Shown piece by piece: positions 1 through 11,299 of a stretch of 64,000 bases of DNA. The notes beneath the pieces are model-generated. The model was not told the origin of the DNA. It was given only the letters and a program-made list of their open reading frames with translations, and made no database searches. A program made the translations under genes and the position numbers. The stretch comes from Actinomycetaceae bacterium. GTDB taxonomy: Bacteria; Actinomycetota; Actinomycetes; Actinomycetales; Actinomycetaceae. The stretch covers positions 25,581 through 89,580 of the forward strand of contig JAUMUM010000007.1 of the NCBI GenBank assembly GCA_030530685.1. Direction: 5' to 3'. How positions within the stretch are numbered: position 1 is the stretch's first letter; every line of letters starts with the position of its first letter.

Positions 1-47
1 TCCTACGACAGCGCTCCAGCCAGCCATTCCTTGGCAGCACCAGCCAA

Positions 48-923
48 CTACTCCTTGGAGGCTTTGTCGATCGCGGTCGTGAGGCCACCATTGGGCCACC
101 TGACAATCTGCCGATCGTCGACGATGGCGGCCGGCGTTCCGGTCAAACCGGTGACGCCGAACTGAGTGTTCACCTGGTTGACCAGCTCGGAGTACGTGCC
201 GTTAGCGAAGACATCGCGCAAACCGGTGACTTGCTCATCGTTCAGGCCAGCATTCTTGGCAACTTCGAGGAGTTGGTCATCGGTGAAGTCCGTCTGTGGG
301 TTTCCGTTCTTGTCGAAGAGCGGGTTGGACATCTCGGAGAAGACGGCGTTGTGGAAGTCCGCGAACTTGTCGGGCGCCACGCTCGCGACGTAGAAGTCCG
401 CCTGGACCGCGTTGTTGGAATTCTCGCCGCCAACGACGGAGACCGGCTGGTAGACGAGCGTGATCTCGCCGTTCTTGGCCATCTCGGTCAGCTTATCGGC
501 GTACTCCTTCTCGAGCTCGCCGCAGTAGTGGCACAGGTAGTCGAAGTAGATGGTGATGGTCGGCTTGCCCTCGGCGACCGCTCCGGCGGTGAGCTTGCCG
601 TCCTTGGCCGCGAGGCTGATGCCGCCCCATTCGGTCACGTTATCTGGCACCTGGGCCGTGATCGAGTTCTCCCCCCGCGAGAATGCAACGCCGTCGCCGC
701 CGTCGTCGCTGCTGGACCTCGACGACGAGTTGACGATGACATAGACCGCCGTCGCCACGAGCGCCACTACGATGAGGACTCCCAGAATGACGAAGAGCCT
801 ATTGCGCTTGGCGCGGCGAATTTCCATTTGTTGAAGCTCGCGTGCCTTTTGCCTCGCCTGCTCGCGGCGTTCGTTCTTGGACAGGTTCGACTGCGACGTG
901 CCCGGTGCGTTTCGTGATGCCAT
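48..923 (-). CDS. Membrane-anchored DsbA-like thiol-disulfide oxidoreductase
   Basis: The 291-residue protein has a charged cytoplasmic N-terminus, one membrane segment (about residues 43-64) and an extracytoplasmic thioredoxin-fold domain of the DsbA/DSBA type. The active site is C132-H-Y-C135, following the strand ITIYFDYL, and the expected cis-proline loop is visible as GLTGTPAAIVDD near the C-terminus. Proteins of this design oxidise or isomerise disulfides in exported proteins of actinobacteria. The gene reads leftward, in the same direction as the kinase gene behind it but separated by 293 bp, so it probably has its own promoter. The family call is secure; the substrate is unknown. Confidence 0.88.
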   Translation of the reverse strand: MASRNAPGTSQSNLSKNERREQARQKARELQQMEIRRAKRNRLFVILGVLIVVALVATAVYVIVNSSSRSSSDDGGDGVAFSRGENSITAQVPDNVTEWGGISLAAKDGKLTAGAVAEGKPTITIYFDYLCHYCGELEKEYADKLTEMAKNGEITLVYQPVSVVGGENSNNAVQADFYVASVAPDKFADFHNAVFSEMSNPLFDKNGNPQTDFTDDQLLEVAKNAGLNDEQVTGLRDVFANGTYSELVNQVNTQFGVTGLTGTPAAIVDDRQIVRWPNGGLTTAIDKASKE

Positions 924-1216
924 GCGCCCGATTGTAAATCAGGTCATGACCACCTATCACGGTCGAGTTCGCCCGCGTGATGTGAATCGCCGCTCAGTGG
1001 CATTCATCGGTGAGTCGCTGTACTGAGGAAACGGCAAGCGCAGAGCGTGAGCACGCGCAGGCCACCGTGACAGGCGCAGGGCGAACGGGAGGTCGCAGCG
1101 AACATGCGGCACTGACGCTACGGCACGCAAACTGGCTACCGCGGCAGGCACGCCACGAATGAGCCTGCCCCACCCCCCCCCGCAACTGGGGAACAAAGCG
1201 GCCGATCGAGCGGCCC

Positions 1217-3742
1217 TCAGAGGCGGACCCGGGCGAAGAACGGAACCTCGGATAGGGGCGACCAGTCCGGCGAGACCGCATTAAGGGCCGAAAACACTGC
1301 GAAGACCGCGCATCCACACAGGACGAAGTACCAGAAGACACGGTAGCTGGTCGAGGGAGCAATGGCAGCAAAGATGGTGCGGGTTCCCATGCGCGCCCGG
1401 GAGTTCATCGCCGACGTCCACGAGATGAAGACGGTCACGACGCCGCCGGCCAGCGTGGCATACCGCGGGTCCTCCGGCCTCCACAGCGTCATGCCCCAGA
1501 CGGCGGCGGCTCCCAGGGCGGCTGCCAGTCCGATATTGATGGCCTGCAGGAAGAGGGAGGACATCGAAACGAAAGGCAGCCGGAATGCGACGCCCAGGCG
1601 TTCGTGGCGGTATCGGCCGCCCTTCTCCAGGCGCCGGTTGTTCAACTCGGCGTAGGAGCCTCCCACGATGGCCAGGATGAGCACGAGGAAGGCGTAGGCC
1701 ACGAGCGTCACGATGGGCTGGCCGACGCCGAACGCGCAGAAGGCCACGCCGCCAAGAAGCACGACGAGCCGGGCTCGCGGAGCCGGGCGCATCCACGATG
1801 GCATCTGGGTATTCTCCTGCGGCATAGGGCCGCCGAATTGCTCGCCCCATGTGGGAGGATACAGCTCCCGCTGGCCCTGGACCTGGGGCGCGGGCACCGG
1901 CTGCGGCGTCGGCGAGCCGAGGACCTCCGTCGCCTGCTGCGGCTGTGTCTGCCCGGGAGGAAGCACTTGGGTTGCGCCTGCAGCGAAGCCGCCCGCAGGA
2001 AGGACCTCGGTGCGGCCCTCACCGGGGCCTGTTCCACCGTTGGCCGCGCCTGGCGTACCGACCGAGCCGGGCAAGACCTGGGTGCGGCCATCACTCGGCC
2101 CCGCCCCGCCGGGCAAGACCTCCGTACGCCCGGCACCGTTGACGCTGGCCGTTCCGCCACCGGGCAAGACCTCCGTGCGGCCTTCTCCGGGACCGGAACC
2201 GCTCGGCAGGATCTGCGTGCGATCACTACCGACGCCGGCCGCCCCGCCGGGTAGGACTTCCGTGCGGTCTGCGCCGGCGCCGGCTTCGGGCATGCCCGAA
2301 AGGATTTCCGTGCGATCACCGCCGACGCCGGTCGCACCAAGCACCTCCGTGCGACCATCGTCGCGTGGAGACGAATTGAGGACCTGGGTGGCTCTCGCGT
2401 CGGGCGAGGCAGCTCCGTGGCGGCCGCGCGTCGTGCTCGTGGCGAGGATCTCCGTCGCGCCGCCATTCGTCGCGCCGCCATCGACGCCCGACGCCGTCCG
2501 CGACCTGCGCGCCGCGTGGCCAGCGTCGCGGCCCACCTGGTCATAGCCTGCGACGCGACCCTGACCGGCATAGCCTGTGGCCGGCCCCGTCGCGCCGAGA
2601 ACCTGCGTGGCGCCATCCCCGTGCACGGGATCCTGCGCTGCCCTCCCGGCAGCCTCGCCGACACCGGCGCCTCCGCCAGGCGAGCCATAGGTGCCTCCAC
2701 CAGCACCCGCAACGCGCGAAGCCGAGGCGGCGTCGCCCGAACGACCCGAGCCCCCAAGGCCACTCGCGCCGCCGGCCAGTACGCCGGCCGCACCTCCCAC
2801 GAGCAGCGCGCCAGCGGTATGCCCTCCGCGGCCCGCACCGCTGCCACCGGCACCCGCACCGCTGCCACCCGCGCCGGATGCGCCGTCGCCGCCGGAATGG
2901 GCGCCACGGCGAGAGGCCGCGCCAGAAGGGGACTCGTCGTAGAAGGGGTCCTCGAAACGCCCCGTCTGCAGGGCGTCGACGAGCGCGTCGTAACCGATGC
3001 GCCGATTGAGATCGGTGTCCATGGCCCGGGCGAACGCCGCGGCGATGGGCGCGGGCAGGCCATCGAGGTCGGCCTTCCCCGCGAGCACGCGATGCATGAT
3101 CGCCGGTGTCGCGCCGCGCCCGAACGGCGGCCTGCCGGTTGCCGCAAAGGCGACGACGGCGGCTAGCGCCCACCAGTCGGCGTTCTCGTCGGGATCCTGG
3201 CCGTGGATGACGAGCGGATCGCAGTACCCCGGCGTGTGCGCCAGCGAGCCGGGCGTGGTCAGGCGCGCGTCGTCGTCGAACTGCGCGATGCCGAAGTCAA
3301 TGAGGACCGGGCCATAGCGCCCGATCATGACGTTGGACGGCTTGAGGTCGCGGTGCAGGACGCCGGCGCGGTGGATCGATTCGACCGCCTTGCCCAGGCT
3401 CTCGGCGAGATTGGCCAGGTCGTCCCCGCTGTAGACGCCGGAATCCGTCACGTCCTGCTCGAGTGTTGGCCCGTCGATGAGCTCCGTGACGACGAAGGCC
3501 TCCTGGTCGTCCGTTTCCGCGTCGAGAACCTCGGCGACGTACGGGCCGCGTACCTTTTGGAGCATGGCAACCTCGCGGCGCAGCCGCTCGCGCCCATTGT
3601 CCTGCGCGAGGACGCCCGGGTTGAACAGCTTGAGGGCGACGCGGTGTCCGGCCTCGTCCTCCGCCTCGAAGACGGTGGACATGCCTCCCGCGCCGATCCT
3701 CTTTATCAGCCGATACCCGCCAATGCTCGTTCGCTGTCTCAC
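1217..3742 (-). CDS. Membrane-bound Ser/Thr protein kinase with TxxL-repeat linker
   Basis: An 841-residue Hanks-type kinase. Residues 9-270 are the catalytic domain: glycine loop GAGGMS, ATP lysine K38, HRDLKPSN at 130-137 and DFG at 149-151. A long Gly/Ala-rich low-complexity linker follows and contains about 13 copies of a short T-[EQ]-[VI]-L motif (mostly TEVLPGG or TQVLPGG). The C-terminal 190 residues hold several hydrophobic segments predicted to cross the membrane. No PASTA repeats are visible, so this is not a typical PknB. The ATG start gives a kinase domain starting immediately, as usual. It is probably a signalling kinase; targets are unknown. Confidence 0.88.
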   Translation of the reverse strand: MRQRTSIGGYRLIKRIGAGGMSTVFEAEDEAGHRVALKLFNPGVLAQDNGRERLRREVAMLQKVRGPYVAEVLDAETDDQEAFVVTELIDGPTLEQDVTDSGVYSGDDLANLAESLGKAVESIHRAGVLHRDLKPSNVMIGRYGPVLIDFGIAQFDDDARLTTPGSLAHTPGYCDPLVIHGQDPDENADWWALAAVVAFAATGRPPFGRGATPAIMHRVLAGKADLDGLPAPIAAAFARAMDTDLNRRIGYDALVDALQTGRFEDPFYDESPSGAASRRGAHSGGDGASGAGGSGAGAGGSGAGRGGHTAGALLVGGAAGVLAGGASGLGGSGRSGDAASASRVAGAGGGTYGSPGGGAGVGEAAGRAAQDPVHGDGATQVLGATGPATGYAGQGRVAGYDQVGRDAGHAARRSRTASGVDGGATNGGATEILATSTTRGRHGAASPDARATQVLNSSPRDDGRTEVLGATGVGGDRTEILSGMPEAGAGADRTEVLPGGAAGVGSDRTQILPSGSGPGEGRTEVLPGGGTASVNGAGRTEVLPGGAGPSDGRTQVLPGSVGTPGAANGGTGPGEGRTEVLPAGGFAAGATQVLPPGQTQPQQATEVLGSPTPQPVPAPQVQGQRELYPPTWGEQFGGPMPQENTQMPSWMRPAPRARLVVLLGGVAFCAFGVGQPIVTLVAYAFLVLILAIVGGSYAELNNRRLEKGGRYRHERLGVAFRLPFVSMSSLFLQAINIGLAAALGAAAVWGMTLWRPEDPRYATLAGGVVTVFISWTSAMNSRARMGTRTIFAAIAPSTSYRVFWYFVLCGCAVFAVFSALNAVSPDWSPLSEVPFFARVRL
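1910..2620 (-). repeat. Tandem TxxL motif region in the kinase linker
   Basis: In frame with the kinase, the motif T-[EQ]-[VI]-L recurs about 13 times, usually followed by PGG or GATG. The repeats are spaced irregularly and diverge in codons, so the motif is kept at protein level rather than being a recent DNA duplication. Confidence 0.75.
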
Positions 3743-3890
3743 ACTGCAACGCTACCCCCTCGACGCCGATAACACGACGTGATGTCGGTTGGGCCGTCAC
3801 GGAGCGCCACCAGGTAGCCGCGCGACAGAGAACGAGGTCCGCCGGCCGTGCAAATGCGCACGCAATCTCATGTAAGTGGCCGAAAACCCG

Positions 3891-3919
3891 TTAGCTTCGG
3901 CGGCGGATACGTGTAACAT
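3891..3919 (+). promoter_or_regulatory. Candidate sigma70-type promoter for the ABC ATPase gene
   Basis: TTAGCT and TAACAT are separated by 17 bp in the region between the divergent kinase and ABC ATPase genes. The predicted start lies about 95 nt before the ATG at 4020. The -35 match is only partial. Confidence 0.4.
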
Positions 3920-4019
3920 TGGCGTGGGTATCACCCGATGCCCGTGTCAGAGTCGACACGCGATTCGGCACTCTTCACATCGGACCGTCCGGCACGTTCC
4001 TGCCGGTGAAGGGAGCATC

Positions 4020-5147
4020 ATGGCCACCGTGACCTTCGAGAAAGCGACCCGTATCTATCCCGGCGCCGACAAGCCTGCGGTGGACAAGCTCTCTCTCGAT
4101 ATCGAGGACGGAGAATTCCTCGTCCTCGTCGGTCCCTCCGGCTGTGGAAAGTCGACGTCCCTGCGCATGCTCGCCGGCCTCGAGGAGGTCGACGAAGGCC
4201 GCATCCTCATCGGCGAAGACGACGTCACCAATGTCTCGCCCAAGGACCGCGACATCGCCATGGTCTTCCAGAATTACGCCCTCTATCCGCACATGACCGT
4301 GGCCGCCAACATGGGCTTCGCGCTCAAGATCCAGGGCGTGCCCAAGGACGAGATCAGGCAGCGCGTCGAAGAAGCCGCCAAGATCCTCGACCTGACGCCC
4401 TTCCTCGACCGCAAGCCCAAGGCACTATCCGGCGGGCAGCGCCAGCGCGTGGCAATGGGACGCGCGATCGTGCGCAAGCCCCGCGTCTTCCTCATGGACG
4501 AGCCGCTTTCCAACCTTGACGCCAAACTGCGCGTCCAGACGCGCACCCAGATCGCCTCGCTCCAGCGGCGCCTGGGCATTACGACCGTTTACGTCACCCA
4601 CGACCAGACCGAGGCCCTGACCATGGGCGACCGCATCGCCGTTCTTCGTGACGGCGTGCTCCAGCAGGTCGGCACTCCGAAGGAAATGTACGCCAATCCG
4701 GGCTGCGCCTTCGTCGCGGGGTTCATTGGCTCGCCCGCCATGAACCTCGGCGTCTGGAATGTCGAGGGCGGCGTGGCCGCCCATGGAGACGCTCGGATCC
4801 GCCTGCCCGAGCCCGTCCTTGGCGCGATGGCCTCCGGCGACGGCGGCAAGATCATGGTTGGGTTGCGGCCCGAAGCGCTTCGATGGGGCGACGAGCCCGG
4901 TCAGTCCAACATTCCCATCCGGGTGAGTCTCGTCGAGAGCCTGGGCTCCGACGCCTACGTCCATGGCGGCGTCGTCGGCTCCGAAGGTGAGGCCGAGCGG
5001 TTCGGTTCGGGCGACGGATCCGATCAGGTCACGGTTCGCCTCAGCCCCTCACAGACGCCTTCGGTCGGCCAGATCATGCATCTAGAGCCCGTCTGGGACC
5101 AGGTGCATTTCTTCTCCGCCTCCAGCGGCGAGCGTCTTCCCGCCTGA
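4020..5147 (+). CDS. Sugar-type ABC transporter ATP-binding protein (UgpC/MsmK/MalK family)
   Basis: A 375-residue ATPase of the carbohydrate-uptake class. Walker A is GPSGCGKST, the Q-loop follows in VFQNYALYP, the signature is LSGGQRQR, and Walker B is RVFLMDEPLSNLDA, with the H-switch in VTHDQTEA. The C-terminal third is the MalK-type regulatory (TOBE/OB) domain, containing the typical GLRPEAL stretch. No permease or binding-protein genes adjoin it; in Gram-positives one such ATPase often serves several sugar importers, so that role is likely. An upstream in-frame start at 3876 exists, but the ATG at 4020 has GGGAG in front and begins exactly where family members start. The gene ends at a strong hairpin. 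Confidence 0.9.
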   Translation: MATVTFEKATRIYPGADKPAVDKLSLDIEDGEFLVLVGPSGCGKSTSLRMLAGLEEVDEGRILIGEDDVTNVSPKDRDIAMVFQNYALYPHMTVAANMGFALKIQGVPKDEIRQRVEEAAKILDLTPFLDRKPKALSGGQRQRVAMGRAIVRKPRVFLMDEPLSNLDAKLRVQTRTQIASLQRRLGITTVYVTHDQTEALTMGDRIAVLRDGVLQQVGTPKEMYANPGCAFVAGFIGSPAMNLGVWNVEGGVAAHGDARIRLPEPVLGAMASGDGGKIMVGLRPEALRWGDEPGQSNIPIRVSLVESLGSDAYVHGGVVGSEGEAERFGSGDGSDQVTVRLSPSQTPSVGQIMHLEPVWDQVHFFSASSGERLPA

Positions 5148-5215
5148 CAGGCGAGCGCTTGCCCGTGAGATGAGCTCCCCGCCCGACGGGCGAGCGCCAC
5201 CCGACGCAGAAAAGC

Positions 5216-5249
5216 GCGAGGTGCCCGGTGCGTGGTTCGGGCACCTCGC
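5216..5249. terminator. Bidirectional terminator hairpin
   Basis: Perfect 12-bp inverted repeat GCGAGGTGCCCG / CGGGCACCTCGC with a 10-nt loop, placed between the ends of two convergent genes (ABC ATPase and aldo/keto reductase). Confidence 0.75.
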
Positions 5250-5288
5250 GCAGCGGCGCAGGAGTGGCACGCCGCAGCTTGGGAAAGA

Positions 5289-6221
5289 TCAAAAACGGCT
5301 TCCGGCGGCCACCGTGTCCAGACGTTCAATCTGCGACGGCGACAACTGCACGGCGGGCGCCTTCAAGTTCCTGAGAAGATTGTGCGGCTTGGTCGTGCCG
5401 GGAATGGGCACGACGTCGTCTCCCTTGGCCAGCAGCCAGGCGAGCGCCACCTGCGCCGGACTCGCGCCGACCTCGTCGGCTACCTCCCTGACCACGGCCA
5501 CCTGGCTCAGGTTCGCCCGCAGATCCTCACCTCGCCACTTCGGCATGTAGCGCCGATAGTCGAGCAATCCGAGCTTCGTGGTCGCCGCCGGCTGCCCTGT
5601 GAGCATGCCCTGGCCCAGGGGGCCGTAGGCGACTACGCCAATTCCCAGTTCACGGGCGACGCCGAGGACCTCATCCTCCACTTTCCTCTTGAACAGGTTC
5701 CACTCCATCTGAAGGGCCGACAATCGATGAACCGCGTGTGCCCGGCGGATCTCGTCTGCGCTGGCCTCGCTGACCCCGAGGTACCGCACCTTGCCTGCTT
5801 CCACGGCCTCGGCCATCGCACCGATGCTGTCCTCGACCGGGACTTTGGGGTCCACGCGGTGCAGGTAAAACAGGTCGATCCAATCGGTCCCCAGGCGCTT
5901 GAGGGAGTCATCCACCGCGCGCCGAATCGTCTCGGGCCGTGCGTCGCGCCCCGTGGGAATGCCAAAGACCGGCAGCGAATTCAGCCCGGTCTTGGTCGCC
6001 ACGACCACCTCGTTACGACGGCGCCCCAACGCCCGGCCGAGGAGCTTCTCATTATTCCCGTGTCCGTAGGAGGCAGCGGTGTCGAACAGGGTGACGCCTT
6101 CATCGAGAGCGACGGCGATGGTCTCGCGCGCAACGGTCTGATTCACGGGGCCGTATTTCCACGACATGCCCAGGCATCCCAGACCGATATCGCTGACCTC
6201 CAGCTCTCCTAAGTGCCGCAT
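5289..6221 (-). CDS. Aldo/keto reductase
   Basis: A 310-residue NADP-dependent oxidoreductase with the full aldo/keto reductase tetrad: D47 and Y52 in LFDTAASYGHG, K77 in VVATKTG and H121 in LFYLHRVDP. The C-terminal cofactor-binding segment PIPGTTKPHNL is present. AGGAGG lies 5-10 nt before the ATG. It is divergent from a TetR-family gene and an 18-bp palindrome sits between them, so it is probably controlled by that regulator. The natural substrate cannot be read from the sequence. Confidence 0.9.
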   Translation of the reverse strand: MRHLGELEVSDIGLGCLGMSWKYGPVNQTVARETIAVALDEGVTLFDTAASYGHGNNEKLLGRALGRRRNEVVVATKTGLNSLPVFGIPTGRDARPETIRRAVDDSLKRLGTDWIDLFYLHRVDPKVPVEDSIGAMAEAVEAGKVRYLGVSEASADEIRRAHAVHRLSALQMEWNLFKRKVEDEVLGVARELGIGVVAYGPLGQGMLTGQPAATTKLGLLDYRRYMPKWRGEDLRANLSQVAVVREVADEVGASPAQVALAWLLAKGDDVVPIPGTTKPHNLLRNLKAPAVQLSPSQIERLDTVAAGSRF

Positions 6222-6241
6222 GCAACCTCCTTGAATCGAAA

Positions 6242-6259
6242 TACGAGCACTTACTCGTA
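6242..6259. promoter_or_regulatory. Probable TetR operator between divergent genes
   Basis: TACGAG-N6-CTCGTA is a perfect 6+6 dyad, 20 bp upstream of the aldo/keto reductase start and 65 bp upstream of the TetR ATG at 6324. Size and position suit a TetR-dimer operator covering the reductase promoter. Confidence 0.55.
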
Positions 6260-6323
6260 AAACAGGTTACGGGCAAACATTGTGGCCCGCAAGACCCCGA
6301 CCCGATTCCGATACACTCGCACC

Positions 6324-6968
6324 ATGCCCACAAAACCGTCCGCCTCGGGATCGCCCTCGCCCATTCGCCCGCCGCGCCGCCAGCGGCGTGGCTTGGAAAG
6401 GATGGCGCACATCCTCGACGCCGCGACCGCGGTCATTGAGGCGGTTGGCTACGAGCGGACCACGACCAACGCCGTCGCCGCCGAGGCCGGCATATCCCCC
6501 GGTTCCCTCTACCAGTACTTCTCGAACAAGGAGGACCTGCTCTCCGCGCTCTGGGCCCGCTACGTCCGCGAACTAGGCACCGTCGTGGGCGGCATCGACC
6601 TGGAGCAAGCCGGCGACCCCAGAGCAATATCGCTGCAGGAACTGACGGATCGGGTGACCGAGCCAATCCACGCCTTCAAGACCGCCAATCGCGCCTTCGC
6701 CCAGTTGGCTCTGAGGGCCGCGCAGGACGAGGAAGGCCCGGGCGCCGCCCGCCAGACCATTCGGGATCTGCGCGACCGCTTCATTGAGGTGCTCGCCCAG
6801 CGCAACCCCGAGACGGATCGCGCGCAGGTGGAGACCGCAGCCACCATGGCCTTCGAGCTGTTTCGCCCTGCCGTGGCCGTCGAGTCGACCACCGGCGACC
6901 CCGCCCAGGATCTGGCCGAGGTCAAGCTGGCCATCCTCGCCTACCTGCGCAGCAAGGGACTGTCCTGA
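6324..6968 (+). CDS. TetR/AcrR-family transcriptional regulator
   Basis: A 214-residue regulator. The N-terminal helix-turn-helix is clear (ILDAATAVIEAVGYERTTT followed by AAEAGISPGSLYQYFSNKEDLL, the hallmark TetR recognition helix). The rest is a helical ligand-binding domain. A GTG at 6282 would add 14 residues; the ATG at 6324 was chosen because TACACT lies 6 nt before it and neither start has a ribosome binding site, which fits a leaderless message. It probably represses itself and the divergent aldo/keto reductase. Confidence 0.85.
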   Translation: MPTKPSASGSPSPIRPPRRQRRGLERMAHILDAATAVIEAVGYERTTTNAVAAEAGISPGSLYQYFSNKEDLLSALWARYVRELGTVVGGIDLEQAGDPRAISLQELTDRVTEPIHAFKTANRAFAQLALRAAQDEEGPGAARQTIRDLRDRFIEVLAQRNPETDRAQVETAATMAFELFRPAVAVESTTGDPAQDLAEVKLAILAYLRSKGLS

Positions 6969-7114
6969 TCCACGCTTCGCTCCGCCGAACGCCCCGCCCC
7001 TTCGCTTCCCACTCAGTGGGAATGCGTCCAACGCCTTTACGCAAACCCGTTCCCGGCGGCTAAGCTGGATCAGGCACCTGCCGAGACGAGACCCCACACC
7101 GGAGGTACCCGCAC

Positions 7115-8494
7115 TTGACGGACGCGCAACGCATGCGGCCAGCCCTGCAAATCATGGCGGCCCGCGCCGAGGGAGCCCTACTCGACCTTCCCTGGGGCCT
7201 GCCGCTGGAGACCTGGCCCGAGGAAATCTTCGCGGCGCTCCCCAGAGGAATATCGCGGCACGTCGTGCGCTTCGTGCGCATCGGCGAAAGGATCGTCGCT
7301 ATCAAAGAGATCGGCGAATCGGTCGCCAAACACGAATACGAGTTGCTGCGCGGCCTTCGCCGCCTGGGCGCGCCGTGCGTCGTGCCGCTGGCCGTCGTCT
7401 CAGGCCGAACCGATGCTTCGGGCCAACACCTCAATCCCGCGCTGCTCACGGAGCACCTGCCGTACTCCCTGCCCTACCGCGCACTCTTCGGCAAGTACCA
7501 ACGCCCGGAAACGGTGCGGCGGCTCATCGACGCTCTTTCCGTCCTGCTCGTGCGCCTGCACCTGCTCGGCTTCTTCTGGGGCGACGTCTCGCTGTCCAAT
7601 ACGCTTTTCAGGCGCGACGCCGGGGAATTCTCGGCATACCTCGTCGACGCCGAGACCGGGGAGCTGCGCCGGGGCCTCACCCCGGGCCGGCGCGAGTACG
7701 ACATCGAGGTCGCCCGCACGAATATCATCGGCGAACTCATGGACCTGCAGGCCGGCGGCCTCCTGGCCGAAGACTACGACACCGTCGAGGTCGGCAACAC
7801 CTTCGCCGAGCGCTACTACGACCTGTGGGATGAGCTGACCGAAGAAACCCGGCTCTTGACCAACGAACGCTGGAGGGTCACCGAGCGCATCAACCGCCTC
7901 AACGATCTCGGCTTCGAGGTCGGCGAGTTGACGATGGTCACCGAGCGGGATGGATACCACCTTTCCATCCAGCCGAAGGTCGTCGACGCCGGGCACTACT
8001 CCCGCAAGATCATGCGCCTGACGGGCATGGACGTCCAGGAGAACCAGGCGCGGCGCCTCATGAATGACATCGAGCAGCACCGCATCGCCCTCAGTTCCGA
8101 CGCGCCGCTGCCCGTCGTCGCCCACGATTGGATGACGACGGTCTACGAGCCGACCATCAACAGCATCCCACCCGACCTCCTGGGCAAGCTCGAGCCGGCC
8201 GAAATCTTCCACCAGTTCTTGGAGCACCGCTGGTACATTTCCGAGCGAGCCGGGCATGACATTCCCATGGAGGAGGCTGTTGCCAGCTTCGTCGAGGCCG
8301 TCCTGCGCCACCAGCGCGACGAGCGCTCGGTGCTCGGGTCCGTGAGGGTATCGCCCGTGACGGGACGGGGCATCACCGTGGCCACACCGACCGGGCCGTC
8401 TGCTTCGACGCCGACATCTGCTTCTAGTCCGGCATCCGCTTCGACGCCGACCGAGATGTCCGCGGCGAGCCCGGCGGAAGGTGCCGGCGCTTAG
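7115..8494 (+). CDS. DUF4032 domain protein with kinase-like fold
   Basis: A 459-residue protein that I recognise as the actinobacterial DUF4032 family (PWGLPLETWPEE near the N-terminus, then a segment resembling the lipopolysaccharide-kinase fold with HLLGFFWGDVSLSNTLF, comparable to a kinase catalytic loop). The last 50 residues are a Ser/Ala/Pro-rich tail. The start is TTG, chosen because GGAGGT lies 8 nt upstream. Biochemical role is not established. It ends 208 bp before a strong terminator. Confidence 0.75.
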   Translation: MTDAQRMRPALQIMAARAEGALLDLPWGLPLETWPEEIFAALPRGISRHVVRFVRIGERIVAIKEIGESVAKHEYELLRGLRRLGAPCVVPLAVVSGRTDASGQHLNPALLTEHLPYSLPYRALFGKYQRPETVRRLIDALSVLLVRLHLLGFFWGDVSLSNTLFRRDAGEFSAYLVDAETGELRRGLTPGRREYDIEVARTNIIGELMDLQAGGLLAEDYDTVEVGNTFAERYYDLWDELTEETRLLTNERWRVTERINRLNDLGFEVGELTMVTERDGYHLSIQPKVVDAGHYSRKIMRLTGMDVQENQARRLMNDIEQHRIALSSDAPLPVVAHDWMTTVYEPTINSIPPDLLGKLEPAEIFHQFLEHRWYISERAGHDIPMEEAVASFVEAVLRHQRDERSVLGSVRVSPVTGRGITVATPTGPSASTPTSASSPASASTPTEMSAASPAEGAGA

Positions 8495-8567
8495 CGCTTG
8501 TAGCGGGCCAAGGCCTCGACAGGCTGTGCCGCCGAATCGAGGGCAGCCCCGGCCCAGGCCAAGACCA

Positions 8568-8646
8568 CCGCCGGCTCGAACACGAGCGTCCAGGCCCGGA
8601 GTGCCGCCGGCTCGAAGACGAACCTCCAGGTCCTGATCCGGAGTGC
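8568..8646. repeat. Two imperfect tandem copies of a 36-42 bp unit
   Basis: The unit starts CCGCCGGCTCGAA at 8568 and again at 8604, followed in each copy by a CTCCAGG or GTCCAGG segment and CCGGAGTG. It is noncoding, downstream of the DUF4032 gene. Confidence 0.45.
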
Positions 8647-8701
8647 CGCGAGACCAGCAATAGGCCAAGGCGCGGCCCTCACGACGGGCCTATCACAGAC
8701 G

Positions 8702-8732
8702 CAGGTCCGGGCCCACCACGGGCCCGGACCTG
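8702..8732. terminator. Bidirectional terminator hairpin
   Basis: Perfect 13-bp stem CAGGTCCGGGCCC with a 5-nt loop ACCAC, located between the convergent DUF4032 and asd genes. Confidence 0.75.
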
Positions 8733-8742
8733 GCACTCACGT

Positions 8743-11048
<2,306 letters not shown>

Positions 11049-11299
11049 GTATTACTCCTTCAGTCGGCACAATGCTAATGGCAGGCGCCGACAGAAAGTT
11101 CACGAGGTATTGGAACGTGGACACGCCGCCCAGCATTGCCGCGACGTACAGGTACCAGAGTTTTCCTCTGCATACCGCCATTTCCGAGCCGGTATCGGCC
11201 CGTGCTCGCGGCGCGCCAGGCGGTGGGCACGGGCCGACCGGCTCCGAATATGAGTCCAACGCAATAGAACGCGACCGTGTCGAGACGGCGTGGCGGACC

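Noticed and set aside
8568..8646. CRISPR-like short repeats
   Set aside because: Only two imperfect adjacent copies without unique spacers; no cas genes anywhere in the window.
7400..8668. 422-residue minus-strand frame opposite the DUF4032 gene
   Set aside because: Antisense shadow; the plus-strand gene has a family-like sequence and a proper ribosome site.
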